A stretch of 64,000 nucleotides of DNA, taken from assembly GCA_041690495.1 (NCBI GenBank), contig JAWLHE010000012.1:73882-137881 (forward strand), written 5' to 3'. Under the pieces are notes generated by a model. That model ran no database searches and had not been told where the DNA came from. It saw nothing but the letters and a program-made list of their open reading frames with translations. This document shows positions 52,217 through 61,489 of the stretch, piece by piece. The translations under genes were made by a program, and so were the position numbers. Positions within the stretch are counted from its first letter, which is position 1, and the number at the start of each line of letters is the position of its first letter. Source of the stretch: DATAAP01 sp041690495. Its GTDB lineage: Bacteria; Pseudomonadota; Alphaproteobacteria; CACIAM-22H2.

Positions 52217-54478
52217 TCACGCCGCGCGGGTCCGCTTGACGTGCCGCAGGAGAATGGTGAGCGCGGCGGGCGTGACGCCGGAGATGCGCGCCGCCTGGCC
52301 GAGCGTCGCCGGGCGGACCTGGCCGAGCTTCTGCCGCACCTCCATCGACAGGGCGGTCAGGCTCGCATAGTCGAGCTCGGCGGGCAGGGCGAGGGACTCG
52401 TCCTGGCGGAAGGCGCGGATGTCGCCGTCCTGGCGGTCGAGATAGCCGCGATAGCGGGCGTCGATCTCGATCTGCTCCGCCACGTCGGGCCGCAGACCGC
52501 CAAGCTCCGGCCAGATCGCCGCGAGGCGGGGCAGGTCGATTCCGGCCAGCGCCAGCAGGTCGGCGGCCGAGCGCGGCACCCCGTCCCGGTTGACCTGGAT
52601 GCCGTGGCGGGCGAGCTGGTTCGGCGTCGCCCTGAGCGAGCGGGCAAGATCCCGGCCCGCGGCCAGCGCCTGCGCCTTGTCCCGCCACGCCCGCGCCCGC
52701 TCCGGCCCGACGCAGCCCACGGCGAGGCCGAGCCCGGTCAGGCGCTGGTCGGCGTTGTCGGCGCGCAAGGAGAGCCGGTACTCGGCCCGGCTGGTGAACA
52801 TCCGGTAGGGCTCCGCCGTCCCGAGCGTCACCAGGTCGTCGATCATCACCCCGATATAGGCCTGCGAGCGGTCGAGGGTGAAGCCTTGCCCCTCACCCTC
52901 CCATGGCCTGACGACCATGGGCCCCTCCCTCTCCCAAGAGAGAGGGGAATCACCCGCGCTCGCGGTGGAAACCCTCTCCCTCGGGAGAGGGCAGGGTGAG
53001 GGGCCCGCCGCCGCCGCGATGTCGGACCCCGCGCGCCCCGCCGCCAGCGCCGCGTTGATCCCCGCCATCAGCCCCTGCGCCGCCGCTTCCTCGTAGCCCG
53101 TGGTGCCGTTGATCTGGCCGGCGAAATAGAGCCCCGCGACCCGCTTGGTCTCGAGCGTCGGGAACAGCGCCCGCGGGTCGACGAAATCGTACTCGATGGC
53201 GTAGCCGGGCCGGATCATCCGCGCCCGTTCCAAGCCCGGGATGGTCTTCAGCAGCTCATTCTGCACGTCGCGCGGCAGCGAGGTGGAGATGCCGTTGGGA
53301 TAGACCGTCGGGTCGTCCAGCCCCTCGGGCTCGAGGAAGATCTGGTGCCGCTCGCGCTGGCCGAACCGCACCACCTTGTCCTCGATCGACGGGCAGTAGC
53401 GCGGGCCGGTCGACTCGATCTGACCGGAATACATCGGCGCCCGGTGCAGGTTGGCGCGGATCAGGGCGTGGCTCGCCGGCGTCGTCGCGGTGATATGGCA
53501 GGCGATCTGCGGCGTGGTGATCCGCGCGGTGAGGGTAGAGAAGGGCACCGGCGGATCGTCGCCCGGCTGCAGCTCCAGCGACGCCCAGTCGATCGTCCGC
53601 CCGTCGAGCCGGGGCGGCGTGCCGGTCTTGAGCCGCCCCAGCGCGAAGCCGAGCCGGGCGAGCGTCGCCGACAGGCCCAGCGAGGGTGCTTCCATCGCCT
53701 CGGTCGAGGTGATCCGCCCGGCCGGGATCTTCTCCTCGCCGATATGGATGAGGCCGCGCAGGAACGTGCCGGTGGTCAGCACCACCGCTCCCGCCCCGAT
53801 CCGCCGCCCGTCCGCCGTGATGACTCCCGTAACGCGCGCCCTCTCACTCCTCTCCCTCGGGAGAGGACGGAGAGGGCGACGTCCATTGACGTCGCCGGCC
53901 GAAGGCCGGGAAGGTGAGGGGCCGCCGCCCTCTCCACCGCCCCGCCCCATCCCAAGGGCCTCATCCTGAGCCTCCTCATCCTGAGCGCGCCGGCCTCGTC
54001 CTTCGACAGGCTCAGGATGAGGCCGGCGCGTCGAAGGACGAAGGGCGAGGGCCGCTTGCGCGTCCTCTCCGTCGCCCCCCTCGATCACCAGATCCTCCGC
54101 CGCCCCGGCGACCACCGTCAGCCCGGGCTGCGCCGCCAGCAGCGCCTGCACCGCCTGGCGGTACAGCTTGCGGTCGGCCTGCGCCCGCGGCCCGCGCACG
54201 GCGGGCCCCTTGGAGCGGTTGAGCATGCGGAACTGGATGCCGGCCGCGTCGGCCGCCCGGCCCATGATCCCGTCGAGCGCGTCGATCTCGCGCACCAGGT
54301 GCCCCTTGGCCAGCCCGCCGATCGCCGGGTTGCACGACATCTCGCCGACCGTGGCCGGATCGTGGGTCAGCAGGGCGGTGCGCGCGCCGGTGCGCGCCGC
54401 CGCCGCCGCCGCCTCGGCCCCGGCATGCCCGCCGCCGACCACGACGACGTCGAAAAAGAGGTCCCAATGCCGTGTCAT
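52217..54478 (-). CDS. mnmG: tRNA uridine-5-carboxymethylaminomethyl modification enzyme MnmG, with two in-frame insertions
   Basis: The 753-residue FAD enzyme modifies the wobble uridine of certain tRNAs with MnmE. It has VVVVGGGHAGAEAA at the N-terminus, NPAIGGLAKGHLVREIDALDG, LKTGTPPRLDGRTI, GPRYCPSIEDKVVRF, and RSQAYIGVMIDDLVTLGTAEPYRMFTSRAEYRL (read in parts). The family is usually about 620-630 residues. The excess is explained by two repeat-derived insertions, about residues 136-214 and 490-532. mnmE, its usual neighbour, is absent. Confidence 0.95.
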   Translation of the reverse strand: MTRHWDLFFDVVVVGGGHAGAEAAAAAARTGARTALLTHDPATVGEMSCNPAIGGLAKGHLVREIDALDGIMGRAADAAGIQFRMLNRSKGPAVRGPRAQADRKLYRQAVQALLAAQPGLTVVAGAAEDLVIEGGDGEDAQAALALRPSTRRPHPEPVEGRGRRAQDEEAQDEALGMGRGGGEGGGPSPSRPSAGDVNGRRPLRPLPRERSERARVTGVITADGRRIGAGAVVLTTGTFLRGLIHIGEEKIPAGRITSTEAMEAPSLGLSATLARLGFALGRLKTGTPPRLDGRTIDWASLELQPGDDPPVPFSTLTARITTPQIACHITATTPASHALIRANLHRAPMYSGQIESTGPRYCPSIEDKVVRFGQRERHQIFLEPEGLDDPTVYPNGISTSLPRDVQNELLKTIPGLERARMIRPGYAIEYDFVDPRALFPTLETKRVAGLYFAGQINGTTGYEEAAAQGLMAGINAALAAGRAGSDIAAAAGPSPCPLPRERVSTASAGDSPLSWEREGPMVVRPWEGEGQGFTLDRSQAYIGVMIDDLVTLGTAEPYRMFTSRAEYRLSLRADNADQRLTGLGLAVGCVGPERARAWRDKAQALAAGRDLARSLRATPNQLARHGIQVNRDGVPRSAADLLALAGIDLPRLAAIWPELGGLRPDVAEQIEIDARYRGYLDRQDGDIRAFRQDESLALPAELDYASLTALSMEVRQKLGQVRPATLGQAARISGVTPAALTILLRHVKRTRAA
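52889..53003. repeat. Palindromic repeat element inserted in mnmG (second insertion)
   Basis: CCCCTCACCCT (52889-52899) and AGGGTGAGGGG (52993-53003) are exact inverted ends; inside are CCATGGCCTGACGACCATGG and further dyads including CTCTCC-type arms. It is translated in frame and adds about 43 residues (GPSPCPLPRERVSTASAGDS and onward) between SDIAAAA and TLDRSQAYIG. Confidence 0.85.
53837..54073. repeat. Composite palindromic repeats inserted in mnmG (first insertion)
   Basis: The segment holds at least two dyad units: one with CTCTCCCTCGGGAGAG, one with CATCCTGAG/CTCAGGATG and the HPEPVEG-coding arm. It is read in frame as about 79 residues (PHPEPVEGRGRRAQDEEAQD within it) between EDLVIEGG and RVTGVITADGR, which are adjacent in normal MnmG. 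Boundaries are approximate. Confidence 0.8.
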
Positions 54479-54552
54479 GAGGCGCGGAATGTAGGGCGGC
54501 TATCCGGAAAGTCAAAGCGGCGTCTGACTCATGGCAACAAGCCACGAACGGA

Positions 54553-54568
54553 TGTTTCACGTGAAACC
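54553..54568. promoter_or_regulatory. Second parS site, between mnmG and the mod gene
   Basis: TGTTTCACGTGAAACC matches the parS consensus at 15 of 16 positions. It lies in the 298-base spacer upstream of mnmG, about 2.5 kb from the first site. The rest of the spacer holds the expected promoter area of the restriction operon but no other clear feature. Confidence 0.88.
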
Positions 54569-54776
54569 TCGCAAAACTCCGCGGCTTATCAATAGGTTAC
54601 AGCTTGCCGCAATGCAGCATTCATCTGGTTGAACGTTAACACCTGCGGCCATCGGCCTTAAAACGCCTCGACATAATCCATGCGCTTCGCACTCGACACA
54701 ATTTCCGCGCACACGGCCCGATCTGCTTGCAATTACGCCGATTTTTGCGGTGTGATGCAGTTTGGGGGGAAACACC

Positions 54777-57683
54777 ATGCCACGCAATGGAATCACTTCG
54801 GGCAAAAGGCGAGCAAAGTCGCGACGGACGAGACTAGCCGCACCGCCGCCCCGCGCGGAAAGCTATCAGCATCCCGAAGCGAAAGCGGCCCTCCGCCCCG
54901 ATGTCGGCGTGCAACCCAGGTTCCGCGAGCGCAAACCGCCGAAGACGTACAAATACGACTCGTCGCTGTCGCCGGCACTCGACTGGGATGGGCAGAACCC
55001 GGCGCGAGAGCAGGGTGAGGCACATATCCGCAGGATTCTTGATCTCGACACAGGCACGATAGAAAACGCGAACTCGCTCGACGAAGCGAAGACGGCCGCG
55101 CGCAATGTTATGGCCGAAGCGAAGGACGCAGCATCAACCCTGCGCGCGCTCGGCAAGCCGTTCCTGAACTGGGCGGGCAAGGCAGAGCGCCTGTCCTTCG
55201 ACGTGCCGACCCTGCCGCTGTTCGTGCACGAGCGCCTGTCGACTGAGGCGATCGTCAAAACCCTGCAGACCCATCGCAAGGCCGAGAAGCCGGCCGATCA
55301 GTTCGACCTGTTCGGCGACCCGCACCGTCCGATCGCCGATCAGATCATGAAACCCTACGCCCACGGCGACTGGGTCAACCGCATGATCCTCGGCGACTCG
55401 CTCGTCGTGATGAACTCGCTGCTCGAATACGAGGGCCTCGGCGGCCAGGTGCAGATGATCTACATCGACCCGCCCTACGGCGTGAAGTTCGGGTCAAACT
55501 TCCAGCCATTCGTCCGAAAGCGAGACGTATCCGAAAACGACGACGATGACATGACCCGCGAGCCTGAGATGGTCAAGGCCTATCGGGATACATGGGAACT
55601 CGGATTACACTCATATCTCACTTATCTACGAGATCGATTTCTGATCTCGCGTGAGTTATTGCGCCAGACTGGGAGTATCTTTGTCCAAATCGGTGATCAA
55701 AACCTCCACCATGTCCGTGAACTTTTGGATGAGATCTTCGGACCTGAGAATTTCGTGGTCACAGTTCCATTTAAGAAAAAAGGTAATCAAAAGGGGCGGC
55801 TTATAGACCCCGTGAACGATTATCTCCTTTGGTACGCAAAGGACATTGATCGTTGTAAGGAAGAGTACAATCAGCTTTATGAGAAGCTCGATTTAGACGC
55901 CGATGTGGTTGAAACCTTTTCATACATGGAATTGGCAGATGGCCGAATTCTGACCGTGAACCAGCTTTCCAAACTATCCAAAAGCAAAACCGACTACACA
56001 GAACAGCCCCATAAGATTTTCACCGACTTTCCCGGTGCACGACTGTTTGCATCCACAGAGCTTACGAGCGGTGGCTACCGCAAGAATCAAAGTCTTAAGT
56101 ATCTATTCCAAGGCCGCGAGTTCGATCCGGGCTTAGAGCGTGGAAACTGCTGGAAGCACACGGTTGTTACAGACGACGGCACCAAGCCAGGAATGGACAG
56201 GCTCGCAGAGGCTGGCAGGCTCTTTGCGGCCAAGAACCAGCTTCGGTTTAAGCGCTATCTTTCTGACTTCGGCTACAAAGCAATATCGAACTGGTGGGAT
56301 GGTATAGGCGGCGCAAAAGGTCGTCTCTATGTCGTTCAAACTAGCGAAGAAGTCGTCAAGCGTTGCATGCTGATGACGACGAGGCCTGGTGACCTGATCC
56401 TCGATCCCACCTGCGGAGGCGGCACAACGGCATACGTTGCAGAGCATTGGGGACGGCGGTGGATTACAATTGACACATCCCGAGTGCCACTTGCTCTCGC
56501 TCGTCAGCGGCTACTCACTGGTACGTTCCCTTACTATCAGCTCAAAGACGAACGGCGCGGCCCTGCGGGCGGCTTTGTATATGTGCGCAAACAAAACTCT
56601 AAGGGCAAAGAGATCGGTGGCATCGTGCCACACGTAACGTCTTCCACTATCGCAAATGATGAGCCGCCAGATGAAGAGGTTCTCGTAGATCGACCGGAAT
56701 CGACAAACGAGAAAATTGTTCGCGTAACAGGCCCTTTCACCGTTGAAGCGACTATTCCAACACCGATCGTTTGGGGCGACGACGATCACGCACATCCCAC
56801 CATTTCGGAAGAACACGCATCGTATCTCGATCGTATGCTCGAAGTTCTCCGTAAGTCGCCGGTGCTCGCACTAGGTGGTGGCAGGGCTGTCGCTCTGCGG
56901 AATGTGCGGCCGCCTGCGAAGAGCTTATCAATTTCGGCAGAAGCGACAGTCGATACGGGCTCGTCTTCGCTCGCCCAGGCGATCGACGCAGCGCACGAGA
57001 AAAACACCAATGCGCTGCCGCTTTCACAACGGCCGGTCGCGATCGTCTTTGGACCGGAGAACGGAGCCGTCAGCCAGAAGCTCGTCTACGAAGCGGCACG
57101 TGAAGCCAATATGAAGGGTTATGCGCGTCTCTACGTTATCGGCTTCAATATCCAGGCCGATGCGCGCCTTCTCGTGGAAGCTGGAGAGGCCGCACTTGGC
57201 CTGCCCGCAACTTACGTGCAGGCAACGCCGGACCTGATGATGGGTGACCTGCTCAAGACGATGCGCTCCAGTCAGATCTTCAGCGTATGCGGCCTGCCCG
57301 AGATCCACCTTCGTAAGCTCAAGCCGGAAAAGACCGGCGATCCGCTGCGCTATCAGGTCGACCTCCTCGGCGTTGACGTGTTTGACCCGATCACGATGCA
57401 GCCGGAATCACGCAAGGGAAGCGACGTGCCAGCCTGGTTCCTCGACATCGACCACAACGGCATGGTGTTTCACGTAAGCCAGGCGTTCTTCCCACGCACC
57501 GGCGCCTGGAAAAATCTGAAAAAGGCTTTAAAGATAACCCACGATGAAAGCGTGTGGGAGCACCTTGCCGGCACAACGAGCGCGCCGTTCGAAGCCGGCG
57601 AACACGGCCAGATCGCTGTCAAAGTGATCGACGATCGCGGGAATGAGCTTCTTGTCACGAAGAACCTGTCGGAGGCGGTGTGA
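54777..57683 (+). CDS. Type III-like DNA adenine methyltransferase (Mod)
   Basis: The 968-residue protein modifies DNA for the restriction system. The catalytic motif DPPYGVKFGS (about residue 229) precedes the SAM-binding DPTCGGGTTAY (about residue 543), the beta-class order typical of type III Mod. The C-terminal 350 residues form an extra region with VAIVFGPENGAVSQKLV and PEIHLRKLKPEKTG of unknown function. Start at the ATG at 54777, six bases after GGGGGGA. The middle third (about 55500-57000) is clearly more AT-rich than both ends, suggesting exchange of the target-recognition part. The stop overlaps the res start by 1 base. Confidence 0.9.
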   Translation: MPRNGITSGKRRAKSRRTRLAAPPPRAESYQHPEAKAALRPDVGVQPRFRERKPPKTYKYDSSLSPALDWDGQNPAREQGEAHIRRILDLDTGTIENANSLDEAKTAARNVMAEAKDAASTLRALGKPFLNWAGKAERLSFDVPTLPLFVHERLSTEAIVKTLQTHRKAEKPADQFDLFGDPHRPIADQIMKPYAHGDWVNRMILGDSLVVMNSLLEYEGLGGQVQMIYIDPPYGVKFGSNFQPFVRKRDVSENDDDDMTREPEMVKAYRDTWELGLHSYLTYLRDRFLISRELLRQTGSIFVQIGDQNLHHVRELLDEIFGPENFVVTVPFKKKGNQKGRLIDPVNDYLLWYAKDIDRCKEEYNQLYEKLDLDADVVETFSYMELADGRILTVNQLSKLSKSKTDYTEQPHKIFTDFPGARLFASTELTSGGYRKNQSLKYLFQGREFDPGLERGNCWKHTVVTDDGTKPGMDRLAEAGRLFAAKNQLRFKRYLSDFGYKAISNWWDGIGGAKGRLYVVQTSEEVVKRCMLMTTRPGDLILDPTCGGGTTAYVAEHWGRRWITIDTSRVPLALARQRLLTGTFPYYQLKDERRGPAGGFVYVRKQNSKGKEIGGIVPHVTSSTIANDEPPDEEVLVDRPESTNEKIVRVTGPFTVEATIPTPIVWGDDDHAHPTISEEHASYLDRMLEVLRKSPVLALGGGRAVALRNVRPPAKSLSISAEATVDTGSSSLAQAIDAAHEKNTNALPLSQRPVAIVFGPENGAVSQKLVYEAAREANMKGYARLYVIGFNIQADARLLVEAGEAALGLPATYVQATPDLMMGDLLKTMRSSQIFSVCGLPEIHLRKLKPEKTGDPLRYQVDLLGVDVFDPITMQPESRKGSDVPAWFLDIDHNGMVFHVSQAFFPRTGAWKNLKKALKITHDESVWEHLAGTTSAPFEAGEHGQIAVKVIDDRGNELLVTKNLSEAV

Positions 57684-60600
57684 TGGCACGGCGCAAACGC
57701 GCCAAGACAGGACTGGCGCAAGAAGCGGCAATGCCGCCCGATCCACCGCCGTCGACCTTCGAAGTTCCAACTCCAATCCTCAATTCGCCGTATGACGAGC
57801 CCGCCGAGCACTGGCTGATCCAGCCCGGCGTCCCTCCCGAGAGAAAGCAGGGCCGTCGCCGCGCTGGGTATTGGTATCGCGATCCCAAGGCGCCCGAGGC
57901 GGAAGGCGAGCACGCGGCGCGCGGCTCGTGGGTCGAGCTGGACACCGTCAACCTGATCCGCGCGCGGATGAAGGAATGGCGCGCGCAGGGGCGGCCCGGC
58001 ATCACGCGCACGACGCAGGAGCTGCTCGCCTATTGGACACGCGATGGTCGCCAGCACCGGCTGTTCTTCGCGCAGAAGGAAGCGGCCGAGACAGTCATCT
58101 TCCTGACCGAAGCGCGGTCCGATTTCCTGCAGGGGATCGAGATTCCCCTCGACGAACCGGGCGAAGAGCGCAAGGCGGACGGCTTCACGGCCTTCAAGCG
58201 GCGTGCCTGCAAGATGGCGACCGGCTCGGGCAAGACAACCGTCATGGCGATGCTCGCGGCCTGGAGCATCCTCAACAAGGTCAACGGCCGCAGCGATGCG
58301 CGATTTTCCGACGCCGTGCTGGTCGTCTGCCCGAACGTCACGATCCGCGGCCGGCTGCGCGAGCTCGATCCGCTCAATCGTGACGCGAGCATCTATCGCA
58401 CGCGCGATCTCGTGCCGCCGCACCTGATGCCCGACCTCGCCAAGGGGCGTGTCTTGGTGACGAACTGGCACGTCTTCGAGCCGCAGGTTCTTGGTGGCCG
58501 CGTCGATAAGCGCGGCGTCCGTCAGCGCGTCATCGAGGAATTCGCGATCGCTGCGAAGACGACCCAGGTCCATGGAAAAAAATACATCACGCAGCAGGAA
58601 CTCGATCTCCGACTAGCGAACGGATCGGCCACTCTCCTCAGCCAGAAGACCGATGATCAGGGCCATCTCGTTTCGGTCGAGCTCGAAACCGAGCGTTACG
58701 TCGAAAGCGATACTGCACTCCTGGCCCGCATTCTCGGTAAGCACGTCGGCGGCAAGCAGAACATCCTCGTCCTCAACGACGAAGCGCATCATGCCTACCG
58801 CATCCGCTCCGCACCGGAGGACGAAGAAGAGGAAGAAGACGCCGAGTACGAGGCCAACGAGGCAACGATCTGGATCGACGGACTCGACAAGATCCACAAG
58901 CACCGCGGCATCAATGTCTGCGTTGATCTCTCGGCGACCCCATACTTCCTTAGCCGCGTCGGGCAGGACACGAACAAGATATTCCCGTGGACTGTCAGTG
59001 ATTTTGGTCTGACGGATGCAATCGAATCAGGCCTGGTCAAGATTCCGCAGCTCGCAATCCGCGATACGACGGGCGCCGAGATCCCCGGCTACTTCAATAT
59101 CTGGCGTTGGATTCTGCCACAGCTCACCGCTGCGGAGCGCGGACCGAAGAAGGGCAGTCCGAAGCCGGAGGCGATCCTGAAGCATGCGCATACGCCGATC
59201 GCCATGCTGGGCGGGCTGTGGGAAGCTATGCGCGCCGACTGGGCCAAGAACGATGCCGACCCGCGCCCGCCGGTCTACATCCTGGTTTGCAAGAATACAA
59301 AGATCGCCAAGACGATCTACGAGTGGATCGCCGACGACAAGCGGCCCACAGGCATTCCGCCGGCGGGAATGGCGGAGTTGAGGAATCGTGACGGCCGGAT
59401 CGTAACGATCCGCGTCGACTCGAAAGTCGTTCATGATACCGACAGCGGCGGCGCCAAGAGCGACGAGCAGCTCTGGATGCGCTTTACACTCGATACGGTT
59501 GGAAAGCTGGACTGGCCGCGCGATGGGCAAAGGCGGCCAGTCTATCCGGACGGCTTCGAGGACCTGGCGAAGAAGCTCAAGCGACCGACGCACCCGCCCG
59601 GCCGCGACGTCCGCTGCATCGTCAGCGTCGGCATGCTGACCGAAGGCTGGGACTGCAACACCGTCACACACATAGTCGGCCTGCGGCCGTTCATGTCGCA
59701 GCTCCTCTGCGAGCAGGTCGTCGGTCGCGGTCTTCGGCGCAAGAGCTACGAGATCGGAGAGGACGGAAAGCTCACCGAGGAAGTTGCCAAGATATTCGGC
59801 GTGCCGTTCGAGGTCATCCCGTTCAAGGCAAATCCGACGACCACGCCGGAGCGGCAGCCCAAGCGCTATCGAGTGCATGCGATTCCCGAAAAAGCGCAGT
59901 TTGAAATCAAGTATCCGCGTGTCGAAGGGTACACTCAGGCCATCAAGAACCGGGTCACCGTCGACTGGAATTCGCTCGCGCCGCTGACTCTCGACCCGTC
60001 GAAGATCCCGCCCGATGTCGAAATGAAGGGCGGCATCCCCAACAACAGGGGCCGTTATACGCTGTCCGGCCCCGGCCGAACGGAGCAGGTGAAGCTGGAC
60101 GAATGGCGCGCCGGCCACCGCCTGCAGCAACTCACGTTCGAGCTGGCATCGACCCTGACGCGCGACTATTGCAATCAGCCGGGATGCGAAGCGCCGGCGC
60201 ACGTGCTGTTCCCCCAGATCCTGCGCATCGTCGAACGATACCTGAGGGATTTCGTTAAGGTCGTGCCGCCGAATGACAAAATCGACGTGTTCCTGTCGCC
60301 TTATTACGGCTGGGTAATCGAAAAGCTGGTGCAAGCGATCAAGCCTGACGCAACGAAGGGCGAGACGCACGAGTTGCCGCGGTACGAGACAAGCCGCGGG
60401 CCGGGATCAACGGCAGACGTTGACTTCTGGACCAGCCGCGATGTTCGTGAGGCAACGAAGTCCCACCTGAACTTCGTCGTGCCCGACACGAAGAAGTGGG
60501 AGCAGTCCGCCGCCTACACCATCGACACGCATCCGTCCGTCGAGGCATTCGTGAAAAATGCCGGGTTGGGGTTCGCCATCCCTTATCTCTACAACGGCCA

Positions 60601-60826
60601 AGTCCACGACTATGAACCGGACTTCATCATCCGGTTAACTGGGGCGAAGGACCGTTATCTGATCCTTGAGACAAAGGGCTACGACGAGCGCGCGAAGGAC
60701 AAGGAGCAGGCGGCACAGCGCTGGGTCGCTGCCGTCAATGCGGATGGCCGTTACGGTCAATGGTCGTACGTGATGGTGCGAAGCCTCGGCGACGTGCGCC
60801 AGGCAATCGACACCGCGACGGCATAG
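57683..60826 (+). CDS. Type III-like restriction enzyme helicase-nuclease (Res)
   Basis: The 1047-residue protein has a superfamily 2 helicase core: MATGSGKTTVMAM (Walker A, about residue 178), LNDEAHHAYR (DEAH, about 364), VDLSATPYF (motif III) and VVGRGLRRKSYE (motif VI, about 681). A C-terminal PD-(D/E)xK nuclease reads YEPDFIIRL and ILETKGYD (about residues 977-1005). All key residues are present, so the enzyme should be active. It is longer than the classical EcoP15I-type Res and belongs to a large variant. It begins one base inside the mod stop. Confidence 0.92.
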   Translation: MARRKRAKTGLAQEAAMPPDPPPSTFEVPTPILNSPYDEPAEHWLIQPGVPPERKQGRRRAGYWYRDPKAPEAEGEHAARGSWVELDTVNLIRARMKEWRAQGRPGITRTTQELLAYWTRDGRQHRLFFAQKEAAETVIFLTEARSDFLQGIEIPLDEPGEERKADGFTAFKRRACKMATGSGKTTVMAMLAAWSILNKVNGRSDARFSDAVLVVCPNVTIRGRLRELDPLNRDASIYRTRDLVPPHLMPDLAKGRVLVTNWHVFEPQVLGGRVDKRGVRQRVIEEFAIAAKTTQVHGKKYITQQELDLRLANGSATLLSQKTDDQGHLVSVELETERYVESDTALLARILGKHVGGKQNILVLNDEAHHAYRIRSAPEDEEEEEDAEYEANEATIWIDGLDKIHKHRGINVCVDLSATPYFLSRVGQDTNKIFPWTVSDFGLTDAIESGLVKIPQLAIRDTTGAEIPGYFNIWRWILPQLTAAERGPKKGSPKPEAILKHAHTPIAMLGGLWEAMRADWAKNDADPRPPVYILVCKNTKIAKTIYEWIADDKRPTGIPPAGMAELRNRDGRIVTIRVDSKVVHDTDSGGAKSDEQLWMRFTLDTVGKLDWPRDGQRRPVYPDGFEDLAKKLKRPTHPPGRDVRCIVSVGMLTEGWDCNTVTHIVGLRPFMSQLLCEQVVGRGLRRKSYEIGEDGKLTEEVAKIFGVPFEVIPFKANPTTTPERQPKRYRVHAIPEKAQFEIKYPRVEGYTQAIKNRVTVDWNSLAPLTLDPSKIPPDVEMKGGIPNNRGRYTLSGPGRTEQVKLDEWRAGHRLQQLTFELASTLTRDYCNQPGCEAPAHVLFPQILRIVERYLRDFVKVVPPNDKIDVFLSPYYGWVIEKLVQAIKPDATKGETHELPRYETSRGPGSTADVDFWTSRDVREATKSHLNFVVPDTKKWEQSAAYTIDTHPSVEAFVKNAGLGFAIPYLYNGQVHDYEPDFIIRLTGAKDRYLILETKGYDERAKDKEQAAQRWVAAVNADGRYGQWSYVMVRSLGDVRQAIDTATA

Positions 60827-60849
60827 GCGGCGCCGCGGAGGGCCAGGCA

Positions 60850-61197
60850 ATGAAGCTGCCCGACCGCGCCAGCGCCATCGTCGATGAGAACAAGATCACC
60901 GGCTATCTCCTATCGGCCACCCATCCGCAGGGGCGGTACAAGGCGGCATTCTTCCGCAGCTTCGGCTTTGCGCCGGAGCGCTGGGCCGAGCTTCGCGATG
61001 CGCTCCGCCGCCATGCCGCCGGCCAACCGGTCTCTGGTGTTCACGACACGCCTTTTGGAACCCGCTATACTGTGGACGGTCCGCTGGTCTGCCCGGACGG
61101 TCGCGCGCCGATGGTGCGAACGATCTGGTTCATAGCGACGGGCGAGAGGATCGCACGTTTGGTGACCGCCTACCCGCTGCAACGGAGTAGCTCGTGA
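60850..61197 (+). CDS. DUF6883-domain protein in the restriction operon
   Basis: The 115-residue protein reads SAIVDENKITGYLLSATHPQ, HDTPFGTRYTVDGPLVCPDG and APMVRTIWFIATGERIARLV, the DUF6883 pattern. Function is unknown. It starts 23 bases after res and overlaps the next gene in a GTGA arrangement. The DUF6883-DUF4926 pair is found near defence and toxin genes and may be a toxin-immunity or accessory unit. Confidence 0.75.
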   Translation: MKLPDRASAIVDENKITGYLLSATHPQGRYKAAFFRSFGFAPERWAELRDALRRHAAGQPVSGVHDTPFGTRYTVDGPLVCPDGRAPMVRTIWFIATGERIARLVTAYPLQRSSS

Positions 61198-61421
61198 TCA
61201 AGGAACTCGACAGTGTCGTCTTGACGAGCGACCTACCCGAACACGGTCTGAAGGCCGGCGACGTCGGCACGGTCGTGCTCGTCCACGCGGCCGGCGGCTA
61301 CGAGATCGAGTTCATGACGCTCGACGGCGCCACGGTCGCGGTGGTCAGCCTGCCGGCTGACAAAGTGCGGCCGATCGGCCGCCGCGAAATCGCGCATGCC
61401 CGCCGCCTCTCGGCCGCGTGA
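61194..61421 (+). CDS. DUF4926-domain protein
   Basis: The 75-residue protein starts at a GTG (IKELDSVVLTSDLPEHGLKA) and contains GDVGTVVLVHAAGGYEIEFM and VVSLPADKVRPI, the DUF4926 SH3-like pattern. It is coupled to the DUF6883 gene by a 4-base overlap, so they are expressed as a pair. By analogy with similar pairs it may bind and control the upstream product. Confidence 0.78.
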   Translation: MIKELDSVVLTSDLPEHGLKAGDVGTVVLVHAAGGYEIEFMTLDGATVAVVSLPADKVRPIGRREIAHARRLSAA

Positions 61422-61489
61422 CCGCGCAGGGCGAAGAATCCATATTGTCCTAAGGGTTCCGATCTGCTTCGATCGGGCCACCACACCCA

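Noticed and set aside
53930..54060. Frameshift or assembly error in mnmG as the reason for its length
   Set aside because: The reading frame is uninterrupted across both inserts and the flanking motifs stay in register, so in-frame repeat insertion explains it better; an assembly artefact is not formally excluded.
57469..57484. TGTTTCACGTAAGCC as a third parS
   Set aside because: Only the left half matches; the right half of the palindrome is lost, and it lies inside mod.
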